A DNA stretch of 64,000 bases, from contig WBMV01006537.1 in NCBI GenBank assembly GCA_013396655.1, forward strand, positions 248,001-312,000. Direction: 5' to 3'. Position numbers and translations under genes: made by a program. Below are positions 51,119 to 61,724 of this stretch, in pieces. This DNA is from Campylorhamphus procurvoides. Lineage: Eukaryota > Chordata > Aves > Passeriformes > Dendrocolaptidae. How positions within the stretch are numbered: the stretch's first letter is position 1; each line of letters begins with the position of its first letter. The notes under the pieces are model-generated. The model was not told where the DNA came from. It made no database searches and worked only from the letters and a program-made list of their open reading frames with translations.

Positions 51119-51999
51119 GTTTTTTTTATTGAACTCCTATTGGTTTCTTTCTTCGGCAATAGTAAACAGCTAATAAGTTAGTTCAGAAGTGATGGATTAG
51201 AGAAATTAGAGTACAACTATTCCCAAAATCACACCTATTTATGAGAAAGCATATACTTTTAATAGTAAAACACTACTGTAAAACCAAATCCTTTTTAAGC
51301 TGGGGCAACCTTATGCCTCAAAGGACATCCAGCTAAGCATATGCGGATGAAAGGGATACTGACTGTGTTCTGCTAATGCTTGCCTTAAGGAGTCTGTTGG
51401 AGCAGCTCACAGTAAGCAGAAACATTGCTCCAAAAGTTGGCTGAAGACAAATGTAAGTCTGAACTTTTGGCAGACAGTGTATGAAAAATTAATGGCTCTC
51501 AGAGTGATCTGCAGGGGTGCTTTTAGGCAGAACATACAAAGCATACTACAGGATAATTATTTCAAAAATTCTTTCAAAACTAGTGAAAAGTTCAAAACAA
51601 GTGCTGAAGTGGTTCTGAGAAAGATTTAAATGTGAATGTCATACCCTCTTTCTTCACCATGCAATGGAAGATTATAATAGAAGCCAAAGACTGTGCAATT
51701 GTTTCAGAGAATCTTTTTAATCTCTTAGGTTATATGTAGCAACCTGTGTCCCCTCAGGATATTACTGTTACAAAATGCACCAAACAGTAGCCTGGTACCA
51801 GTTATTTTCTGGCAACTGTGTCAGAGCTGTATTTCTCTTTTGTGCCCTGACTCTAGTACAGTGCACTTCTGCAAATGCAAAACACCCTTTTTATGTGCAC
51901 ATTGTGAAAATGTGTGGTCTGAATTACTGGATGCATATATTTCTGTTGAAAATTTGCCTTTATTTCATTATAGCTTAACATTATATTCTATTGCCCAGC
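51119..51999. other. AT-rich unique sequence, nothing recognised
   Basis: No repeat signature or supported gene. Confidence 0.55.
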
Positions 52000-52529
52000 A
52001 AAGCTGGACTGTGTGTCCTAGTCCTCTTCAATATATTTATCAGTCTGAGTGAGAGTTACCCTTAGGTACCCCTAGCAAATTTGTGGATGACATCAAGTGG
52101 GGTGGGAATGTTGATCTTCTAGAGGGTAGGAAGGATCTGTAGGGGGACACGGACAGTCTAGAGAGATGGGACAAGCAACAGTATGAAGTCTAACAAGGTC
52201 AAGTGCTGGGTCCCCCACTTTGGCCACAACAACCCCATGCAGTACTACAGTCTGGGAGAAGAGTGGCTGGAAAGCAGCCCAGTGGAAAAGGACCTGGGGG
52301 TGTTGGTTGATAACAGCTGAACATGAGCCAGCAGTGTGGCCAGGTGGCCAACAAGGCCAATGGCACCCTGGCCTGGATCAAAAACACTGAAGCCAGTAGG
52401 ATCAGGGAAGTAATTCTTCCCCTGTACTTGGCACTGGTGAGGCTGCACCTCAAATCCTGTGTCCAGTTCTGGGCCCCTCACCCCAAGGAAGACATTGAGG
52501 TCCTGGAGTGTGTCCAGAGAAGACAATAG
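52000..52529 (+). pseudogene. CR1 ORF2 reverse-transcriptase C-terminal remnant
   Basis: This is a fragment of the CR1 ORF2 protein (endonuclease plus reverse transcriptase). The catalytic-site block S-K-F-V-D-D-I-K is readable at about 52074-52097. The region then runs in a broken frame to the frame at 52323-52529, which reads [20 protein letters not shown], then a short linker and LECVQRR, the standard CR1 C-terminus. The endonuclease and most of the reverse transcriptase are missing, so it cannot be functional. Confidence 0.85.
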
Positions 52530-52972
52530 AGCTGGTGAAGGGTCTAGAGAGCAAGTCTTATGGGTAGCAGCTGAGGGAGTTGGGGTTGTCTAGCCTGGAG
52601 AAAACGAGACTCATGGGAGATCTTCTTGTTCTCTACAACTACCCAAACGGAGGTTGTAGTGAGGTGGGAGGGTCACACTCTTCCCCCAGGAACCTAATGA
52701 CAGAGCAAGAGGAAATGGCCTCAAGCTGCACCAGAGGAATTTCAGGATGGATGGACCTCAGGAGGAATTTCTTCATAGAAAGGTTTGTTGAACATTAGAA
52801 CAGACTGCCCAGGGAGGTGGAAGGGTCACCATCTCTAGAGGTGTTCAAGAAACAACTGAATATGCTATTTTGGTGCCACAGTTTAGTTGACACAGTGGTG
52901 TTTAGTCAATGGTTGGACTCAATGATCTCAGAGGTCTTTTCCAAACTGAATGATTCTATGATTCTGTGATTG
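52000..52972 (+). mobile_element. CR1 LINE, about 1 kb, 5'-truncated, plus strand
   Basis: It carries the last third of ORF2 and the whole 3' UTR. It begins near the reverse-transcriptase segment 'CTCTTCAATATATTTATCAG' and includes the catalytic FVDD motif (52080-52091). It continues through the CR1 landmarks AGTGGAAAAGGACCTGGGGG, ATGAGCCAGCAGTGTGGCCA and CTGGAGTGTGTCCAGAGAAG. It ends with ATTCTATG and ATTCTGTG (52953-52968). Frameshifts break ORF2. The copy is among the least decayed in the window, judging by how closely it keeps the usual CR1 words. Confidence 0.95.
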
Positions 52973-55454
52973 TGTTATTATATAGGCATATATTATCATC
53001 AGAAATGAGAATGTAAAGTTCACCCTCCATCAATTAGTTAATGTTTAATGCTTAAGAAATTATTTGAGATTGCAACTCCATTGTCTGACCTGGACTGTCC
53101 TTATCTTAGCAAAGACCTCTCTTCCAGGTCATGTACTATAGACAAATTCTTGCATGAACCACCAGGATAACTACGCAGAGAGTTTATACATAAAATACAA
53201 TAAAAATCTATATTGCAATGTGACCCAGATTTGGGCTTGCTAATTAGCAAACATCTCAGAGTTGGCTGCTGAGAACTAAAACTTTTACTGACTTACTGCT
53301 TGTTAGAGCAAGTATGATAATAGGCAATGGAATAATCAGCTATGGAAGGGGTGGAGAAGCCAGAAAAAAATAGACTTGGAAATATCCTGTCAACAGTAGT
53401 TTTAAAAAATATTGGAATTTCCCATAAGCCCAGAAACAAATTTGAACTGGTACAGTGAAAGTCAGACTGCTCTGTGTTTAGGACTCAATCAGTTTCTTAA
53501 ATCACTTTTTAGATACAACTCTTCAAATGCCATTCTGTTTTCAGTAGTAATTTGGCCAGCATGAAACATCTTGATTGTATTGCAGAAGGGAGAATGAAAA
53601 CTAATTGAAGTGGAAAAACATATTCCTTTCACTGGGGAAATAAGGGAGAAAGGAAATATTAGATTTTGTGCTGTCATTCTCCAGGCCTCCAATTTTAATA
53701 AAACAGAGATTTGTAAACAATCAGATTTGAAATGTAGCTCGAAGATTAGACTTCAGTATTCTCAAAAAAAAAAAAAGGTTGACAGAAATGTTAAATTAGC
53801 CACACCCTGAGACCTTAACATAAACCAGAAATATATTATATTATAGAAAGTGGTAAAGTAGAAATAAAATAAAGTTCAGAAGTACAAACTGATATTTATC
53901 ATTTAGAAAAACTAGTTTTAAGAAGCAGTTCCTAACATCCTATGAAACTCATTGTCCAGGCCAAATACCAACAAAGATTCAGTTTTATTTGTGCACAAGG
54001 CATCAGCCTATAATTTTCTACTGGGCACCCATAAGCATCTGTGCCATTCCAGAAGCACACAGGATTTCTGCTGAACTGTCAAGGTTTGAACTCAGTGTGC
54101 TGCACACATGCTTTGAGGTGTGCCATGCTAGCAGCCAAATGTCACTGATTCCCAAGAGAACAGGGACTGGCCTTGGGGGCAGAAGCAACAAAAAGCTGCT
54201 ACAGAAGTGCTGCCACAGGAAAGAAGACCTTCCAGGTTTTAGATAATATTGAAAGAAAGTTTGGGCTGAAGTGCATTGATGCATAACAATAGGATTTGGA
54301 GGTTGAGGTAGAATAAAACTTGTTTCCTGTGTGAAGTCCTGAACCCCACTGAAATCAAGGTTTTTCTTATTAATGTGAGCATGTATTGCACTGAAAATCT
54401 TGTTTCTGGGCAAAGCAGAAATACACATATGTATACAAAGACCATAATTTACTGTTGCTATAGTAACACTGCTATAGTGAAAACCTTCACACTCTAGTAA
54501 TTATTAGTCCAGATCTGAATATTAGAGAAAAAATAGCAATACAATTAGAACTTTTATACACACTGATGGCAAGTTGCCAGCATCTGAAGTCCTTTTCTGT
54601 GAGGAATGCAATATTAATTGTGATAGTTTCCCTTTCCTCAGCCAAGAATACTCCCAGATTTTTATGTGCTTACTACCTCACTTCTAAGCCTTTTTTCCTT
54701 TCTTGTTTGATCTACAGTTCTACATTATACCTGAATTGTCTATATGTGATGTCTTTTCCACATGCTAGATACTATTTCTATGTTCTCTTTGTGACATTTG
54801 AAACCAGTTTTGTACAGTTCTACTGTTTTCCTTTTTTTTTTTTTACAGACTATTGGTGATATATTTATAGCAATCAGATTTGCAGTACCAAGCATGTGCC
54901 CCACCTTTTATCACCCCATGACTGCCATGTCTGTGCCACATCTTGTGGCTTCAGTATTCAACAAACCTGCTGTTGTACCAGATCCACAATACATCATTAT
55001 TTCAGAGTCACAAATATCTCATTCTGCATACAAAAATTGCTACTTGCTGCTACCTATGTAAAACTATGATTGCACCATAGAAAGATGATAAAAACAAAAT
55101 AAATTAGGCATAAACGTCAGGTCAGTTACAGAAATTACTGTCCCAGATTAAACAAGTATGACAAAGCTGCAACAGGTGAAGAAAAGTTTGGACTGAGCAT
55201 GCCTCTCAAGCCTCAGTCCGGAGACCTTGCAAGTTCAATGCAAAGTTTGTGGCCTGTTACTAGTAATGACAATATATTGTTACAGGGCTGCATGGTTGCA
55301 TGGGGCTGAGATACAACCCAATTCACAGAAATTTGGGTCTAAGCAGAGTAAGATTTATTTCTGTGTGACTTCAGTGGGTACTGGCAATTGTTACAGTTTT
55401 TACTTCATGGTTTAACTACTGCATAGAATAGAGGTTTTGCATACAAATTAAATT
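52973..55454. other. Unique sequence, nothing recognised
   Basis: No supported gene or repeat. A 136-codon minus frame at 54018-54428 and an 85-codon plus frame at 53989-54246 overlap in a GC-richer patch and have no known motif. A strong polypyrimidine-AG (54831-54848) precedes an open plus frame to 55061, without a convincing donor. Confidence 0.45.
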
Positions 55455-55610
55455 GCAGAATATGCTGAGCTGGAAAGGACTCACAAGGATTATTGAGTCC
55501 AACCCTTAGCCCTGCGCAGGAACATCCCCAAGAGTCATACCATTTTCCTATAAGTATCATCCAAATACTTCTTGAACTCTGTCAGTCTCTTTGGCAACAT
55601 TAATAGCTCT
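55455..55610 (-). mobile_element. CR1 LINE 3'-end fragment, minus strand
   Basis: The complement of the CR1 3' UTR: GCAGAATATGCTGAGCTGGA, then TTATTGAGTCCAACCCTTAG, CCTGCGCAGGAACATCCCC and CCAAATACTTCTTGAACTCT followed by GTCAG. This is the GAATATGCTGAGTTGGAAGG-type 3' end, a different CR1 subfamily from the copies ending in ATTCTATGATTCTGTG with CAATGG upstream. It is heavily 5'-truncated. Confidence 0.88.
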
Positions 55611-56880
55611 GCAAGATGCAACAGGTAGCAGACCTGCAGAGGGGGGAAAGAAATGAACAGGTTTCTTTCAATTACATCACTTGCAGGTGATCAGCAAGAG
55701 AGCCTAAACTTTGCAGTGGAGACCTTGGTTAGGAGCGCACTAACAAATCAGGTTCAAAAAAGTAGGAGTCCATCTCAGTCCAAAATCAGCCAAATTAATT
55801 TACTCTGTCAATGCTCAGACCAATTCTTGCTCAAATTAAAAAGAAGCCTTTTATTAAATTCAGATGAATCTGGAGTTTTCACATGGACACTTGCAGAGAT
55901 TTAGCAGCAATATTTACTAATCCATTTTGGCATTAACACAAAGAAATATTATGAACAGTTATTGGTTCACCACACTGTAAAACTAAATCGTATAATAAGT
56001 AGATCTTAAAGGATTTCCAGTAGTCACAGATGTGTGGAACAAGCCTGAAAATACTTTTAAACCTTGAAAATAAAAATCTGACTAAAAGAAGACTCATAAT
56101 TCTATGAGCATAGTCTGGCACAGAATTAGGAAGAAGTTTTTCTATTTTAGTAAAAAATAAAGAAATAATAAAAAACGACACCACCACCTGCTTTATATCT
56201 CTATTGCTTGGTTAACTCTAAGAAAATAACATGGTTCAAGAGATGCTCTAAAGTGCAAGTCCCAAAGAATCATCATGCACAAGTATTCTATATTATTCCC
56301 TGATTATTTCTATTCCTTCATGAGGAGTCTGAAAATTCATTTCTATCAAAGTAAATTTTCAAAGGCTTATTTTGATTTCATACTTTCATCTTGACTAACT
56401 ACTCTTTTTCCAATGGATCAGTACTCCTATGCAACTGTAAATAATAATAAAATTTGTTGCAGTAAACAAAAGCAGTCCAACTATGTGCTCCTGTTCTCTT
56501 CTTACTCCTTCAGATGTACAGCAAATTCATCTTTTATTCTCTTTAATTGCTTCATTAACATTGACATGATCATTACTTTTATGCGGGTTGTTTCCCAGCA
56601 TGTACTCTATTCTTTGGTGTATGAAAGTTTGGTGAAGTGACTAAAAACACAAACCTCACTCCTGCTATCTGACTAACCCTGACATAAATGATAAATGTAG
56701 CTTATGGGATTAATATTGTCGAAGTACAGATACATCCAAGTAGAACTACACCTGTAGAGAAGACTGTGTCATCTTTGAGTTTATTTCTACCAGATGAATT
56801 TTGTGAATGAAGCCCTGGAGTTTAAAACTTTGCCTGCTGAAGCGGGAGCAGAAAGCAATTGGAGTTTCTGATCAGCTGGG
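55611..56880. other. AT-rich unique sequence, nothing recognised
   Basis: No supported gene or repeat. Frames of up to 84 codons have no known motif. Confidence 0.55.
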
Positions 56881-57363
56881 TGTCCTAGTTCCAACTAGGA
56901 CAGAGTTGATTTTTGCAGTAGCCAGGAAGGGGCATGGCTAGGACCCAGAGTTTATTCTATACTACTTCAAGTCATTACTGAGAACTGGAGAGGGAGGTTT
57001 AAAGGGAGTCTCTTCCAGGGAGAAGGGGCTCCTTCCAGTCAAATAAGCATGGCAGAGGTAATGGTAGGGTAATATCAATTATGAATAATCACATGTGAAT
57101 TGTTTGCCTACCAATTATGAATAATCACATGTGAATTGTTTGCCTATCTCGTACACCTTGTTACTGATATTGTATCTGTTACTGTTCATTTTCTTATCTC
57201 ATTATGTTTCCAGTAAATTGTTCTTATCTCAACCCGTGATCTTTACCTTCTTCAGCCTGTTCCAGGGGGAGGGGAGAGTGATCGAGCAGTGCATGGTTTC
57301 AGTGAATTTCGGTATTGAATTGGGAAATACTGAATTGGAGAATACTATCCCTAAACCATGACT
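56881..57363 (+). mobile_element. Avian ERV solo LTR with internal 36-bp duplication
   Basis: It starts TGTCCTAGTTCCAACTAGGA and carries 'GTTATTCTT'-free but recognisable family landmarks: CAGAGTTGATTTTTGCAGTA near the start, a GTAAATTGTTCTTATCTCAA segment followed by CCCGTGATC at about 57213-57242, the GGGGGAGGGGAGAGTGATCG block followed by AGCAG, and the end CCCTAAACCATGAC. The same framework occurs in the avian LTR family represented at 28.6 kb. A TATA-like TTTAAAG lies at 56998-57004. A 36-bp unit is tandemly duplicated at 57076-57147. No retroviral genes are attached and no target-site duplication was seen. Confidence 0.78.
57076..57147. repeat. 36-bp tandem duplication inside the LTR
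   Basis: Copy 1 is 57076-57111 and copy 2 is 57112-57147, identical except for the final base. Each copy contains the perfect 10-bp palindrome TCACATGTGA (an E-box, CACATGTG core). Confidence 0.95.
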
Positions 57364-59697
57364 CCAGGATATGTGATTGCACTGCTCTCAAACATTGCCT
57401 AGAAATCTTTGAATTGCAGCAATACCCTAGATATTGTATCAGAGTCCCTGTCTGCTATAGTTTTGCCTAAGTATTTTGAAACTTACCAAGCAGAGGGTTG
57501 AGGTGCTTTCAGGAAACAGCCTGAGTCCTTTTTTTTCTCTCTTGAAGCTATCTCTGCACTGGCAGATGAGACCAAGTGGCCAAGATGATGGAAACAGGGA
57601 GCCCTGTGAGACTGAAGACACAAGAAGTCTCAGCACAGAACGCAGACAATCTCTGAACTGTTGCACAACAACACAGTTTGGGATTAGAGTACACAGTGCC
57701 TACTTCTGACAGAAAAACAAATTACATTGGCCAGAAATGAGATCATTCTTTGTTTTGTGACATTAATTTACTGAAAGAGAGAATGGGAAGCAATGGTATG
57801 AAACACAAACCCTATTAAGATAAGCTGCTTCATCAGCATTTCTCATAAACTAAGGAAAGCACTGTCTTTCTAATACTCAAAAACTAAAGAGTAAATGCAA
57901 TGCGATATTTTGATCCTTGTTGTGGGAATTTGACCATTTGTTCTGAGAGCAGAAGGATTATTGAAACACCTCTGTACCCCAGCTCCATTGTCTGTTTAGT
58001 AATGGTGAGAACCTGAGATAAGATCATGTGGTACACTTTTATTCAGATCTCCAAGCCTGACATGCCTCTTAAGCTCTGGTCTCTAAAATTTTCCTCTGTC
58101 TTCAGAAAATATTTCTAATTCCTAGCTGCTTACATTAGGAAAAAAAGTCTTCCTGAAATGCAGGGAAGTATTTTGAGGCATTTTAAGACTTATTTTCCTG
58201 TAACTTTCAAATAGGCTATAAAGCCACCTAATCAAAGTCTGTCTTGCCAGGAAAAGGAGTCCTATTGATTTCCTGTGTTTTGCAGCTGGGTTTTCGGACA
58301 CAAAACAGTGATATACAGAACAATTTTGAAATCATGAATACGGGTTTCTCTTTTAGAGTCACTTGAAGCTATGGTACACAGCAATTCAAAAACGTACGTC
58401 CTATTATTTTTCAAACCTTTCAAAAAGCAGCTCTGAAGTGCTGTGCCTCAAATGGAAATGACTGGCTATTTATAAAGCTCTACCTTTAGTTCAAGGACTG
58501 GAATATGGGATTGAAATTCTGTTTGATGGTAAATCCTCTGTAAATTTCTCCTACCTTGTTTCCAAAAAAAGGAAGGCTGCAGAAGTTAAATCCCAGATTA
58601 CCCCCACCAGTCCAGAAATCTTCCTACAGTGCTTTGTTTCTAAAATGAAATTATCTTTCTGGAAAAGAAAAGGAATCTGCATTGTTAGGCAAATACTTTT
58701 AAATCTTCATCTTTGGTATGCAACTAGTTTCTCTCTGGAGTAGGGAAGAAACTTATTTTCTCCTGTATACATGTGGTCTGTGCACTTCTCTTGGCTGTTT
58801 CTCCATGTCTTTCTCAAGTGATAGAGATTGGGGGACTAGTAGGCCAGGGCTATGATGTGAATCTGCCTCTTCCATAGTGGTTTCTAGAGAAAGTCTAAAG
58901 GTGTTTAAAAAGGCAAATTATTTTACATGAGTACCAGAATAGTTTTCACATAGCAAAAGCTCACAGTAAGGAAGATAAAATGGAAATTGAAGTTATTAAA
59001 CTTCATGTCTTGGAAGGTGTTATTAAACATCTCCATCTCAGACCAAAGTGCATGTTCTTGCTCCTAGGGAGTTATACAGCAGCTCCCACATGTCAGCCAA
59101 CTGCTGCCTAGGCAATTTCTTGCATACTGTCACACTTTCTAGTCCCTGAGATTGAGCTTACACATCAAACAGCTGTAACGAATCCTCCTGAACCCTGTGA
59201 GTCAGTGATTTACACAGCCAAACTTCTTGACCAGTCACTAACTGTGCTCAGTGTCAACCAAGGCAGTCCCTGAAAAACCCTGAGTGTGTTTCCAGAGCCA
59301 ATATAGCTAAAAAATATTCCCAAAAGATGCACCAGATCCAGCCACAATGTTTCAGAGGATCTCATAATACAGACATGAGCTGTTTCATGGTAGTTGAATG
59401 CAGTGCCAAAGAATGGTATGGCAAACATCAGCACAGGTTTGATCTCCACAGAGACTCCTAAGTCTCTGCAGAGCCTCTTAGCCTTACCCACCATACAGGT
59501 GCTGATGAATCTGTCAATCACACCTTGCAGCTCTCTCCCCTCTCGAGCAGCATCCAGGGCAATCTATCTCCAGTCTCAGTGCTTTCAGCCCAGAGAGTAT
59601 TTTTTTAAATTGACCTGTCAAAGTAGTGGGCAAAAATAAAAAAAGAAACAAACTATTGCTTTTTATTTATTTATTTATAAAATCAATGTGAATAATG
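57364..59697. other. Unique sequence with one unexplained minus-strand frame
   Basis: No recognised repeat. A minus-strand stretch open from about 59563 down to 59210 (about 118 codons between stops) is described under findings. A (TTTA)n-like run lies at about 59660-59680. Confidence 0.45.
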
Positions 59698-60041
59698 AGT
59701 AGTGTGGGTCAACTCTGCAACAAAGAGAATCTCTGCAACACACAGTTCACATACCCAGTGAACTGGGGAGAGGACTGGGGAAGGTGTTTTCTTTTTTGGT
59801 GGAGGGAGGAGCTCACTCTTCTCCCTGGCTTGGGAAGTGGTGAAAGAGAAGTTTCCCAGGGCTCATTTCTTTCTCTCTACAACTTTGTTCTCTGTCTGCT
59901 TGGTGCACCCAGCCACCACTTGCTGCTAGTGTCGTCACTGGGAGGGGAGTCCTGGCTCACTCCTGGCTCTGTGCATCCTGCGCTGTTCTGAGAGGACAGT
60001 CACCACTGCCTGGATTCACTACAGATTCATCAAGGGGCCGG

Positions 60042-60054
60042 CGCCATCTGCAGA
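60042..60054 (-). promoter_or_regulatory. CTCF-like core 1
   Basis: CGCCATCTGCAGA on plus matches the complement of the CTCF consensus (YGCCMYCTRSTGG) at all but two of thirteen positions. It is the weakest of the three. Prediction by eye only. Confidence 0.3.
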
Positions 60055-60215
60055 GAAGTTGCTACCCGACCGCAAGGCTTTCGGGCAAAGTACAGTGAGA
60101 GTGCCCTTGCAGTGTGCACAAGAAAGGTTTCAGCCCACCCCTGTGGGCGCCGTTCCCACGTGAGCTCCGGAATCAGCACCTCCCCTACTCATGTCTTTAC
60201 CTTGCTGTAACCCAA

Positions 60216-60233
60216 CAGCGCCCCTGGTGGCCA
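60216..60233 (-). promoter_or_regulatory. CTCF-like core 2
   Basis: CAGCGCCCCTGGTGGCCA on plus is nearly the textbook complement (TAGCGCCCCCTGGTGGCCA), but the C-run is one base short. That deletion may reduce binding. Confidence 0.4.
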
Positions 60234-60248
60234 TGCCTACCTCCCGAC

Positions 60249-60264
60249 AACGCCCCCTGCTGTC
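60249..60264 (-). promoter_or_regulatory. CTCF-like core 3
   Basis: AACGCCCCCTGCTGTC on plus keeps the full GCCCCCTGCTG core. In the CCASYAGRKGGCRSY consensus read on minus it has two mismatches at edge positions. It has the same orientation as cores 1 and 2. Confidence 0.45.
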
Positions 60265-60440
60265 TGCAAATATAACTGCAGACTTGATTCGTTTAAAAGT
60301 TTTGGTTACGGTGTTGCTGTTTGTTCTGTTCTAGTTTTGGTTATACAGATATGTATATATTTATCGTAAAGAACTGTGATCCCCTTCTCTACATTTTCTG
60401 ATTCAGGTCTCTTAATTTTAAAAGTTGTAGTGGTTTGAGG

Positions 60441-61724
60441 GGAGAATGGACCCCTTCCTACTCCAGAAGGATTCCTCACTTTCCTTGATGGATATCTTTG
60501 TTCTTTTTAAACTGAGACATGTTGTTTGTGGTTTGAGTTTTTTTCTCAGAGGCAGCCTTCAGAGAAAGTGGCAAGATCAAACCAAAAATTTGCATAGGAC
60601 TATGAAAGACTTAGAGATTTTTTTTTTTGTTTTTTTGGGGTTTTTTTTAGGAAATGCTGTTATAGTAGAAATTCAGCAAGACACCAATGCTTTTCATTCA
60701 ATTGCTCTAAAAAGTCCAAAGATTCAAATGAAGTCTGAATAATTATTTCTCTTATTTAAAAGGAGCATCAAGAATGTCAGTGAACTCAGCTTTTACTTCA
60801 CCTCCTGTAAGTTCTTTACTACACCGTGACATGTCATGGGCTACTAGGTTTAAGAGAACCTGAAGTCTATGAATAGGGATTTCACAGATTCAGTTTGACA
60901 ATTAATGAATTTCTAGAAAGTTGGGTGGATCCTTTTGGTTCAGTTCAAACACTGTTTTAAACAGGGAATTTTACCACCCCAAGAGGGGTTTCTCATATGG
61001 TTTTCCCATAGGGTGAATGTGAGAAGGCTCACTCACAATGTGTCTCACCTCTTTTCAGGCCATGGCAAATGTTACATTCTTCTGCAGTAAGCCAACATTG
61101 TTTTTCTGCTAACAAGATTTCCATGCATCACCTCTCCAGAAGAACTCAGAACTTAAAGTTTTGGCAAGTTAAAAATATGCTTGTCGTCTAGAGAGGACAT
61201 AGCTTAAAAGCTTAGGTTTTAAAATTGGCCTCCCTACATTAGTGAAACCAATTATAAAATACTGGAAAATGAGTCATCAGACTGTTGAATCCCAGACTTA
61301 GCATTACAGAAGTAGCATATAAAATCTATTCTTTTTTGCTGGGTATATTGAGCACCTCAGAAATTTGTCAGAGAGACTTTAAAAGGGGAAAAGAAGAAAG
61401 GAGCTGTTATTGTGTTTCATGATGACTTAGGAAATGCAAATTGTTCACAGAAAGCCTGAGCCTCCCTTTGAAGCCAAAATTCCAATGTGAGAATTAAAAT
61501 CTGTCAGGCCACATTAGCCTGCAAGTGTTCACTGAGCAGGGGTCACAGCATATGAGCAAACATCATTTGGCTTCTGGTATGAAATAGCAACGTCTAAACT
61601 GCAGGGAGCTATAAAGTATCAAATGCTTTAGAGTGCCGGTGTCATTGAAATATACCTCAGTTATCTGTCCCAATCACTGAACCATTCTTTTATGGTCTGT
61701 TTCCACATGTTTTCTTCTCGCAGA
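60441..61724. other. AT-rich unique sequence with a short T/G-rich run
   Basis: No gene or interspersed repeat recognised. A T-run with one GGGG lies at about 60619-60650. Confidence 0.55.

Larger units (their letters stand above)
59698..60440 (+). other. CpG-rich block, possibly an LTR or an orphan promoter/boundary element
   Basis: Within about 60030-60340 there are roughly 16 CpG dinucleotides, far more than anywhere else in this CpG-poor window. The block contains GGGGCCGGCGCCATCTGC, a CACGTG E-box (60157-60162) and three CTCF-like cores in one orientation. It shows signs of CpG decay (TG/CA in places where CG would fit the pattern). It may be an ERV LTR of a GC-rich family: it lies next to a 'GTAGTGGTTTGAGGGGAGAA' word at its 3' edge that looks like repeat sequence. 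It might instead be a host CpG island. The plus frame 59695-59991 in its 5' part is not recognised. Confidence 0.5.

Noticed and set aside
52199..52526. Minus-strand frames of 84 and 93 codons
   Set aside because: Antisense shadows of the plus-strand CR1 ORF2 remnant.
54018..54428. 136-codon minus-strand frame
   Set aside because: No recognisable motif, an equally open plus-strand frame over part of it, and no splice or promoter context. Judged chance in a GC-richer patch.
54849..55061. Possible exon after a strong polypyrimidine tract and ACAG acceptor
   Set aside because: The acceptor looks good, but no convincing GT donor follows and the 71-codon product is not recognised. T-runs before AG are common in this AT-rich DNA.
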